From the NCBI GenBank assembly GCA_905221605.1, contig CAJNDS010002163.1, positions 85,001-149,000 of the forward strand: DNA of 64,000 nucleotides, given 5' to 3'. Both the position numbers and the translations under genes were made by a program. The notes below the pieces were generated by a model. It saw nothing but the letters and a program-made list of their open reading frames with translations, did no database searches and had not been told where the DNA came from. How positions within the stretch are numbered: the first letter of the stretch is position 1; every line of letters begins with the position of its first letter. The DNA is from Symbiodinium natans (Eukaryota; Sar; Dinophyceae; Suessiales; Symbiodiniaceae). This document shows, piece by piece, positions 54,558 through 62,604 of this stretch.

Positions 54558-55282
54558 CTAAACCCTAAACCCTAAACCCTAAACCCTAAACCCTAAACCC
54601 TAAACCCTAAACCCCATTTAGGTACATGGACCCTTCGGGGAAGCCTGGGAAACAGGTAAACTTTGGGGCTCTTGCGGGAGGGTGTTTCGGAGGGAGAACA
54701 GGTCTCAGCTCAGCTCTTTGCTTCTTGTAGGTGCTCCCTAAACCCTAGCCCTAAACCCTAAACCCTAAACCCTAAACCCTCAACCCTAAAGCCTAAAGCC
54801 TAAAGCCTAAACCCTAAACCCTAAACCCTAACCCTAATTTGAAGTGCCCTAAATTCAAAACCGATGGTCTGATACTGGCCTCCTCATCCTCCTCCGGCTC
54901 CTCGACAAGCGCGTGGTCCCGCGCGGCCTCCTCTGCCTCAAACGGCGGTGCGGGGCAGCTGAGGCCCTAGGCCCCTAAACCCTAAACCCTAAACCCTAAA
55001 CCCTAAACCCTAAACCCTAAACCCTAAACCCTAAACCCTAAACCCTAAACAACCATGAACCTCCAAGGAAAGCCCTGCAAGTGCTGGCGCCTCGAAGCCC
55101 TCCTCGGCCCGGAAAGCCAACTCCTCAGCTCAGGGTTTTTAGGCTTTGAGGGCCAAGGCTTAGCCCTAAACCCTAAACCCTAAACCCTAAACCCTAAACC
55201 CTAAACCCTAAACCCTAAACCCTAAACCCTAAACCCTAAACCTTGAATCCTAAACCCTAAACCCCAAACCCTAAACCCTAAC
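54558..55282. repeat. Series of CCCTAAA blocks
   Basis: C-strand blocks lie at 54558-54612, 54738-54835 (with three CCTAAAG units), 54975-55050 and 55163-55282 (about 16 units). Spacers are 100 to 150 bp, unique and GC-rich. All blocks in this part have the same orientation. Confidence 0.93.
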
Positions 55283-55339
55283 CGCCGTAAAAAGCCTAAT
55301 AGCCGCGGGGTCTCACGTTGGCCTACCCTAAACCCTAAC

Positions 55340-55780
55340 CCCAAAGGCCGGTTTTGAGGCTTCAGGCCTTTGGGCTTAATGGTTTAGGCTTTACAGCTTC
55401 TGGGCTTTAGGGCTTTAAGGTTTTAGGGCTTTAGGGCCCTAGGCGTTTAAGGTTTTAGGCGTTTAGGGTTTTTTGGGTTTTAGGATTTCGGATTCTAGGG
55501 CTTTGGGGGGTTTACGGTTTTAGGGCTTTAGGGTACTAGGCTTTAGGGCCTTAGGCGTTTAAGGTTTTAGGGTTTAGGTTTTAAGGTTTTAGGGTTTTAG
55601 GGCTTTAGGGTTGTAAAGTTTTAGGGAATTAGGGTATATAGGGCTTTAGGGCTATAGGTCTTTAGGGTTTTAGGGCTTAGGCGGGTTGGGGTCAAAGGGT
55701 TTTCGGGTTTAGGGCTTAGGGTTAGCCCTAAACCCTAAACCCTAAACCCTAAACCCTAAACCCTAAACCCTAAACCCTAA
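55340..55780. repeat. Decayed TTTTAGGGC-like tract and CCCTAAA block
   Basis: 55380-55725 holds GGCTTTAGG, TTTTAGGG and similar units with much variation. 55726-55778 is clean CCCTAAA. Confidence 0.85.
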
Positions 55781-56990
55781 AGGGCCTCCTGGAGGAGGAA
55801 CCAGTTGCGACCACAAGTGCTTGTGATTCTCTGTGGCCACGACTGACACCCACTCCGCTGCAGAGTAGTGGCAAAAGCATGACTCAATGCCCCTGCTTGG
55901 AAGCTCTTGTGAAGTTGTAAGTCTACTTACTTCTTATCTCCTAGAACCGCCTTATAATCCCCAGAACCCCGCCTTACTGACCCTAAACCCTAAACCCTAA
56001 GCCCTACTAAGTCAAAAGAGCTTCCAAGTGAGCTAGGGTTTAGGGTTTAGGTTTAATTTGGGTTTAGGGTTTAGGGTTCAGGGCACCTCCATGTTTTTAG
56101 AGGGAGAGAGCGTGAGGTTTAGTGGGATTTGGGTTTTGAGCTGTGGCGTTGAAGGTTTCAAGCAGGTTTTGGGGAGTGTTTCTTAGGGTTTATGGGTTTG
56201 GGGTTTACGCCGTGTTTCATGAGAGCAGCCCCTGAACCCTTGAAACTCATGCACTAACCCTACAACCCGGAGAAGCCCTAAATCCTAACCCCTAAACCCA
56301 AACCTCACAGCCCAAACCGTAAAACAGCCCCCAACGTGAGCCTCTAAGTACCAGGTGCCAGCCGCCCCCAACCCCCCTCCCCCTCCCCCCTCCAAAAAAA
56401 ACACAAGGGAAAAAAAAAACCTAAACCCTAAACCCCGAAACCCTAAGCCCCAATCCCCTAAACCCCCCCCCCCCCCCCCCAAAAAAAAAAAAAAAAAAAC
56501 AGGTCTCCTCCAGGTCGATTCCGTCCTGTACCAAGATGTCTTCCAGAAGGGCCCTGAAAAGGAAAGGAGCAACACCGAACCCGTTGGGGTTTGGGGAGGT
56601 TTCGGGTTTAAACAGTAAACCCTGGCCTCTCAACCCGAAGGTTAGGTGATTCCTTGCCTTCCCAGCGCGCGATGTTAGGCTTGAGGTTTGAGGGGCGAGA
56701 GTTTAGGGTCTAGGGGCTTCTATACCGGGTTCTGGGGGCTTCCATACCCCCCTCAGAACCGTCGAAAAAAAGTATGTTGAATATTCCTTGTAAATGCATA
56801 CAAATAGGAAATAATTCCTAATGTGGTTTAGGGTTTAGGGCTGCTGCAAAAAAGTTGATAAGGGTAATATGGCAGTTATTATGTTTGATTTTTTGGGGGG
56901 GGTCTTAAGCAATAGTAAGGGAACCTAAACCCTAAAAAAGGAACAAGGGCCTACTCAGGGTCCTTAGTCTCCCAGTAGAGGTCGGAAGTC
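55781..56990. other. Spacers, one MITE remnant, homopolymers
   Basis: 55897-56031 resembles the TTGGAAGC-ended element at 43931 and holds CCCTAAA inside. A C run of about 17 followed by an A run of about 18 lies at 56463-56499. Overlapping open frames with poly-Pro, poly-Gly or poly-Phe come from these runs and are rejected. 56780-56930 shares phrases with the TATA-rich spacer family at 7040. Confidence 0.65.
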
Positions 56991-56991
56991 T

Positions 56992-57070
56992 AAACCCTAA
57001 ACCCTAAACCCTAAACCCTAAACCCTAAACCCTAAACCCTAAACCCTAAACCCTAAACCGTAAACCCTAA
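56992..57070 (+). repeat. CCCTAAA block
   Basis: About 11 units, the rightmost blocks of this kind except for 61518-61550. Confidence 0.94.
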
Positions 57071-57171
57071 ACCCCACGCCACAAGACTCCAGCCCAGGCA
57101 AGTCGCTGCGAAGAGCTACTGTCAACCACTGCGTCTAGTGCATAGCTGGTCTCTCGGGCATGAAGCTCCGG

Positions 57172-57275
57172 GGGTTTAGGGGGCTTAGGGGGCTTAGGGT
57201 GTTTAGGGGGTTTAGGGGTTTAGGGGGCTTTGGGGGGTTTAGGGGGCTTTGGGGGGTTTAGGGGGTTTAGGATTT
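57172..57275 (-). repeat. Variant array with extra G (TTTAGGGGG and CTTTGGGGGG)
   Basis: About ten units of 8 to 10 bp with four to six G in a row. It would be a strong G-quadruplex former on the plus strand. Confidence 0.85.
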
Positions 57276-57424
57276 CGGTTTCAGGGGATTTAAGGCGACA
57301 TGCGGGCACAGGTTAGCGCCATGCAGCATGGGCGTTGGTAGCAACTGGGGGAATCAGGTTCCTTACATCCCCCTCCAGAACCCGTTTAGGAACCGCATAG
57401 CATAGTTCAAAGGATTTCCACGAA

Positions 57425-57640
57425 TTACATTATTCTAGATGATGTAATTAGGGTCAAATGAACCGTTTAGATCCGACACCTCTATTAACAAATTTAATTG
57501 AGTCGTCGGAGTTAAACGATTTAGTTGGGGTCAATTAAACCGTTTAAATCCGACACCTCTGCAGAAATAACTTCATAGAGGTGTCGGATTTAAGCGATTT
57601 AATTGGGGCCAGTAAAATCGTTCAAATCTGTCAAATAATG
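57425..57640. repeat. Cluster of inverted repeats built on GTCGGATTTAAACG
   Basis: The phrase AACCGTTTAAATCCGACACC and its complement GGTGTCGGATTTAAGCGATT occur within 100 bp, and a diverged partial set (CCGTTTAGATCCGACACCTC) lies just before. This suggests two or three copies of a palindromic element in head-to-head and head-to-tail order. Confidence 0.75.
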
Positions 57641-57659
57641 TACTTTAAAATATGTCAGA

Positions 57660-58350
57660 ATTCTCGGAATCCCGAGAAGGAATTAAATTGCGCACAGCTC
57701 ACTTCGGAAGGATCGCACAAATTTGACCATGAACGGGTGATTGACCTACCAGATGCCACTGCCACGGCACTGCTGACAAATCAGGGACAAGTGTCGACCA
57801 ACAACACCTGGCTCGACCACATGCTCTGCTCGGACTGTGAATTCTTCAGAAAGCTCAGATACCACCGCATCTTGCTCGCTTTGTTCCACAACGTCACGTT
57901 TGCGGATGCATTTCATGCATTTCGCGGCATAGCTCCCGCTCACAACAATGAACTATCTCCTCATCGTTCTTGGCGTCGCTGACCCAGGCCTGACTTCAGT
58001 TTTTTTCGTGCGAAGCATCTTGACCACACCGAAGTCACCATGCCGGTCACCATGCCCAATGACACGAACAAACCTTTGGCACGGTGACACACGTTCAACA
58101 CCAACTGCGATGACGTCAAAGATTCTGTCCGTGCCCACGGGCACACATGGAAGCACGCGAGCAAAAAGCACTGTGGTGCGTAAAGAAGAGCCTGCTCTGA
58201 GGGCTCTTTCAAATCGCCTTTCTCAGAGGCTGAGTGACAAGAGCTGGTCTCGACGGGATTGGAGTGTGGTCTCAGCTTTGGTAGAGGGTTTCTTCGAAGA
58301 GTGCGATGGTTGTGAAGAGGCCGGTCGCTTCATGACTTTGCAAGTCTAAG
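57660..58350. pseudogene. Possible decayed coding region
   Basis: About 700 bp, free of telomere units, with long open stretches in several frames. The minus-strand frame 58171-57746 contains a single stop, and the plus strand has a 133-codon frame (57948-58349) ending in ALVEGFFEECDGCEEAG. I do not recognise a family in either direction. A degenerated exon or retroelement piece is possible. Confidence 0.3.
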
Positions 58351-58765
58351 AGTCTACGGACTGACAGCGCTACAGACCTCGAGCTGATACCCTTGCGCAC
58401 ATGAGCCACAGACCAGAGAGTGCTGCGAGACCCTCAAACTTCAAGCGCAAACCCTACGCCAGAGGTTAACACCTAAACCCTCATGCGGCCGATGCCTTTT
58501 CTCTCGCTTTCAGTTCTGGCTGGCTGAGAGGCAAACTAGAGGGTTACCTTCGGGTTTACAGCTGTTAGGATGCTTGTTTGGGGTATTGCCTCTGTCCGAC
58601 CTGACAGCTTCACAGAGCTGCGCGCTACGGTTTGGGTTGAGGGTTTAGGGTTTTGGGTCTCTAGAGCTATAAGACTCCATGGGGGTTGGGTTGGAAGGGA
58701 AGTCAGCAGAGGCTGCCCAAGACCCAGGCGTCAGAGATCCAACCGGGATGGGCTTGCTTGAATTC
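58351..58765. other. Unique spacer
   Basis: No telomere array apart from one degenerate unit near 58640. No recognised gene. Confidence 0.5.
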
Positions 58766-58774
58766 CCATAGGCT

Positions 58775-59040
58775 CCAAACTTGAAAAAAATCAAGCTGGC
58801 ACTTGATTTTTTTTCAATTTTCAAGCTGCGCTTGAAAATGGAGAAAAACAGCTAAAAATCAAGCTTGAAATGTCTATAAAATGGACTTTCCGCTTGAAAA
58901 AAATCTTGAAAAAATCTTGAAATTTTGGAAATTTCACGAATTTTGCACTTGAAAAAAATCTTGAATTTCAAAAATCTGCGCTTGATTTTTAAAAAACAGC
59001 ACTTTTCCAATCTTGAAAAAATCTTGAATTTTCACTCAGA
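58775..59040. repeat. AT-rich tract of CTTGAAAAA units in both orientations
   Basis: Units CTTGAAAAAAATCTTGAA and CTTGATTTTTTT, with the complement TTTTTTCAA, recur every 15 to 30 bp. The composition and unit are unlike anything else in the window. No open frame. Confidence 0.8.
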
Positions 59041-59099
59041 GGAAAACATGTATTGTTGAAATATTTAAGAATATGTTTCACGAAATAGGTGTCTGTTCA

Positions 59100-59260
59100 C
59101 ATAAATATAAGGTGTATATATACATATATATCTATACATGCAATTATTTTACATGCATATTGCATATATATATACATATATATATGCATGTAGGATATAT
59201 ATGTATATATATATATGTATGTGATAGATATATATGTATATTAGGCTCGCCTAAACCTTA
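59100..59260. repeat. TATA-rich tract
   Basis: (ATATAC)/(GTATAT) runs with GCATGTA insertions. Open frames here are simple-sequence artefacts. Confidence 0.85.
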
Positions 59261-59495
59261 AACCCTAAACCCTATATGGCTCAGGCCCGGGTTGAGGTTT
59301 AGGGTTAACCCTGAACCCTATATTTAAAATTTATAACCCTATAAACCCTAAATTGGGTTTAGGGTTTAGGGTTTAGGGTTTAGGATTTAGGGTTCAGGGT
59401 TCAGGGTTTAGGGTTTAGGGTTTCGGGTTTAGGGTTCAGGGTTCAGGGTTCGGGGTTTAGTTTTCGGGTTCAGGGTTTTAGGGTTTAGGGCTGAG
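59240..59495. repeat. Last sizeable telomere-like tract
   Basis: Degenerate CCCTAAA (59255-59275) and TTTAGGG, TTCAGGG, TTCGGGG units (59350-59490). This is the right border of the telomere-rich domain. Confidence 0.88.
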
Positions 59496-59496
59496 G

Positions 59497-59944
59497 TGCC
59501 TGGGCAGGCACTCATATGTCTGGACAGACAAGGTTCATGCCTGGACAGGCAGTTCGCATGTCTGGACAGACATGATGCCTGGACAGGCAGTTCGCATGTC
59601 TGGACAGACATGATGCCTGGACAGGCAGTTCGCATGTCTGGACAGACATGATGCCTGGACAGGCAGTTCGCATGCATGTCTGGACAGACATGATTGCTTC
59701 TCATTTTCTCTTTCTTCTCTTATAGGTGCCTGGACAGGCAATTCGCATGTCTGGACAGACATGATTGCTTCTCATTTTCTCTTTCTTCTCTTTATAAGGT
59801 TTACTTTAGTGCCTGGACAGGCAATTCGCATACGTCTCTTCAGAGACAAGCATTGATGCTAAAGTTAAAGGACCCAGGCAGATATATAAGCAGATATTAA
59901 TGTGTGGACTGCAGACATGCACGAATTTAATGCCTGGACAGGCA
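59497..59944 (+). repeat. Hairpin-motif cluster 1 (14 copies)
   Basis: The 14-mers TGCCTGGACAGGCA and TGTCTGGACAGACA alternate. Starts are 59497 (centre GG), 59517, 59538, 59559, 59576, 59597, 59614, 59635, 59652, 59677, 59727, 59748, 59810 and 59931. Each is six paired bases around a two-base GA. Between 59538 and 59675 the pair of hairpins forms a 38-bp tandem unit with GTTCGCA or TGA linkers. A further unit with TGCTTCTCATTTTCTC occurs twice (59693 and 59764). Confidence 0.93.
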
Positions 59945-60036
59945 GGTACTAGCATGGATTTGTTTTGTATAGGCCATTGGAGATATGCTTTAGACATTTG
60001 GCTGCCAGGATCACTTAAAGAAAATAGAGAGGCAGC

Positions 60037-61348
60037 ATGGATAAAGCTCATGGTGGTGCAAGGAGGCTGAAAGTGCCCAGCACCGACCTGGTCCACCTGG
60101 AGGATCTTCTTTCTGACGTGGTGAGGAAAGAAGGCCAGTTCAACTTCAGGTCCTACCAGTCCGTTGCAAAAAGCCAGGACAGTGAGGGTGTTGAGTGTAA
60201 ACATTTTTTATGCTTTTGGAAAGAAGCTCGAGCTGTGAATACAGTAGGAAAACACGGTTCCCAACTTAATCTGCAAGCAGGCGATCGTCGGAGATGACCT
60301 GGCATACCTCGCACCGTTTCTGGAGAAGTTGATGCTTGCACAGCCGATGCTGTTGTTTAAATACTCCGAGCTGAAGATGGTCTACAAGAAGATCCTGGCC
60401 TGCTTTCCTTCACTGAAGGAAAACTTTCCTGGGGTGGACAAGTACCAGATTCCCGCCAAGCTGGCTGAGCAGACCATGACTATGGCCTGCCATGCGAGGC
60501 GGTTGAAAGACCCGATCAGATTTGCAGAGTGCACAAAGAGCTTGGCAATGTGGCAAGTGGAGAAGCTTGAGAACCTCAGGGTTGAACTTGGCCGACTTCA
60601 CGATGACTACGAAGAGGAGCAGAATGAGCTGGTGACGGGCCAGCAAGAAGCCCGGACCGTGAGGAAGAAACCCAGCTTCAGATCTTCGACGCCCAGATCT
60701 TCGCCGAGACCTTCGCTGAGCTCCTCCAGCTTGCAGAGGGGATCTTCGAGAAAATCTTTGCGATCGCAGAGCTGTGATGTTGACCATGATCTGCAGAGCT
60801 TGCTTGACGTGGAGATTCCTCTCACCCAAGACAGCAACTCTGAGTCCGAGAGTTCCCACGGCATACTGAAGAAAGCTGAGGAGACTTCCCCGGTGCCAGC
60901 ACGAAAGAGGAACATCAGGGAGCAGATCGAAGAGAGCAAGGGCAAGGGCTTGAAGAAGAAAGGAAAACTTGGGAAGAAGCAGGGCAGCAACTTTGTGAAG
61001 AAGAAAAAGAAGGAGTCCCTGCAGAAGGCCGCCAAGGACGAGAAGAAGAAGGGGTCCCCACAGAAGCCCGCCAAGGACGAGAAGAACAAGAAGAGGAACA
61101 GGGCTCCCCGCAAAGTTCACTTGACCTCTGCCGAGTTGGGCCAGCTGACACTCATGCCATACAAGGCTACCAAAGCCGTGGCTGTGAGGATTAGGAACGG
61201 CCAGCAACTGTTCCAAGTGAGCTGCTACCACGACCTGAAGAAGAATGGCAAGCAGGCACAGAAGTTCCTTGATGAGCTGAAGGCTGGAAAGCCCTTGGTG
61301 AAAGTCTTGGAGATCCGCGACCAGATGCACCCGAAGACAGGGAAGTGA
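60037..61348 (+). CDS. Two-exon gene for a basic Ser/Lys-rich protein of unknown function
   Basis: Exon 1 (60037-60177) starts at ATG and encodes 47 residues (DLVHLEDLLSDVVRKEGQFNF is within). Exon 2 (60281-61348) encodes 355 residues and a TGA stop. Residues up to about 165 look globular and helical (ELKMVYKKILACFPSL, CHARRLKDPIRF, then VEKLENLRVELGRLHDDYEE, a possible coiled coil). About 170-205 is a Ser/Arg tract (SSTPRSSPRPSLSSSSLQR), followed by an acidic patch. About 250-330 is Lys-rich, with repeated PQKPAKDEK/LQKAAKDEK. The last 75 residues are again mixed and end RDQMHPKTGK. The basic tracts suggest nuclear or nucleic-acid contact; that is inference. The gene lies between the two hairpin clusters. 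I do not recognise the family. Confidence 0.72.
60178..60280 (+). other. Predicted intron of the basic-protein gene
   Basis: The frame requires a splice. CAG/GACAG at 60178 and GCAAGCAG/GCG at 60280 give a phase-0 intron of 103 nt with a GA donor. GT donors at 60181 and 60187 with other acceptors are alternatives. Confidence 0.55.
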
Positions 61349-61885
61349 GAGACTATAGATATCCGTATATCCTGTGGGTGTATACCAGAAGTTTTTGTCT
61401 GCAGAAATGGGGATCGAATCTGGACTGTCAGAAAACTGTGAATGACATCTCGTGTGGATCGAGTGTTGTATATATACATAATATACATATATGGTATTAG
61501 AATATTCTATATATATTAACCCTAAACCCTAAACCCTAAACCCTAAACCTGAAACGCTAAATCCTCTATACCGGATATAGCTTTTCACCAAATATATATC
61601 TTCTAAGTGTATATGTATAGATTAATCTTATATATATATATGTAGATATGAATGAATACATATTAATAATATATATATATATATATGCATGTAAATAAGA
61701 CACAAGTAAGCAATAGATGTAAATAAACAAATAATGTATATGTGAAATCTATAGAATTATTAATGTCTAGATATATAATAGAAACCTAAATTTGATATAT
61801 ATATATATACACATATTGCAGCATACTATCTAGTTTATATAGCTATATACATATAAACATATATGTAGATATGTATATATATGTG
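61349..61885. other. AT-rich 3' flank
   Basis: TATA-rich DNA with one CCCTAAA block (61518-61550, four to five units). No gene. Confidence 0.75.
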
Positions 61886-61888
61886 TGT

Positions 61889-61981
61889 ATGATATGATAT
61901 GATATGATATGATATGATATGATATGATATGATATGATATGATATGATATGATATGATATGATATGATATGATATGATATA
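61889..61981 (+). repeat. (GATAT)n satellite
   Basis: About 18 perfect GATAT units (five-base period). Frames with HIISYHIISY come from this repeat. Confidence 0.97.
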
Positions 61982-62063
61982 TGTATGTATGTATGTATGT
62001 ATGCATGCATGCATGCATGCATGTGTGTATGTCTGTATGTATGTATGTATGTATGTGTATGTA

Positions 62064-62130
<67 letters not shown>

Positions 62131-62200
62131 GTATACATATGTAAGAATGTATGTATATGTATATGTATGTATGTATATGTATTCATTCGTAAATATATGT
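61982..62200 (+). repeat. Compound (ATGT)n, (ATGC)n and (GTATGT)n microsatellite
   Basis: ATGT units, then five ATGC, then about 13 GTATGT units to about 62130, then irregular ATGTAT. Purines and pyrimidines alternate throughout, which favours Z-DNA formation. Confidence 0.95.
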
Positions 62201-62218
62201 TCAGGCTCCACTTAAGAA

Positions 62219-62356
62219 TGTCTGGACAGACTATATTTACTGAGGGCCTTAATGTCTGGACAGACAAGACATCCCACCTTAATGTCTGGACAGACAAGAC
62301 ATCCCACCTTAATGTCTGGACAGACAAGACATCCCACGTTAATGTCTGGAGAGACA
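62219..62356 (+). repeat. Hairpin-motif cluster 2a, 30-bp tandem units
   Basis: TGTCTGGACAGACA starts at 62253, 62283 and 62313 in a unit of 30 bp (with AGACATCCCACCTTAA). Imperfect members are at 62219 and 62343 (TGTCTGGAGAGACA). Confidence 0.93.
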
Positions 62357-62390
62357 ATTGAGCTGGAGGGTTGAAAATTTCGTGACGGGC

Positions 62391-62604
62391 AGCATTCTGG
62401 CCCAAGCACAGCACTGAAGCTAGCTTTGAAGCACGGTGCCATGGGGCCTGGAACGATCTCCGGCAAGGGCAAGCAAGACCCGTTGCTTGGTACGAACGCC
62501 CCCGATCGCCGAGGGAGAGATGTCCCCTCGGCGATCGGGGGCAAGGGCTTCAGTGACCGCCGCGACGTGCAGCAGGGAACCATGAGTGCACTTTGGCGCG
62601 AGTG
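62391..62604 (+). CDS. Exon-like segment with an internal hairpin
   Basis: After GGGCAG the frame reads HSGPSTALKLALKHGAMGPG and continues TISGKGKQDPLLGTNAPDRR to the stop at TGA (ALWRE). Splicing before the stop (for example CGC/GAGTG) is possible. The segment contains the 17-bp stem described below. Confidence 0.45.

Noticed and set aside
56285-56633. Overlapping open frames rich in Gly, Phe or Pro
   Set aside because: They arise from poly-C and poly-A runs on one strand and conflict with each other.
59497-59950. CRISPR-like array of palindromic repeats
   Set aside because: The sequences between the hairpins are themselves repeated and only 3 to 7 bp, not unique spacers. The sequence is eukaryotic with introns, and no cas-like gene exists.
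60410-61330. 306-codon minus-strand frame opposite the basic-protein gene
   Set aside because: Leu-rich mirror of Lys/Glu codons, with no start context. The plus frame has coherent domains and a splice that extends it.
61830-62414. Open frames of up to 194 codons over the microsatellites
   Set aside because: The peptide is the repeat itself (ISYHIISYH, TYTYTYTY) and both strands are open. The right part only reads the hairpin motifs.
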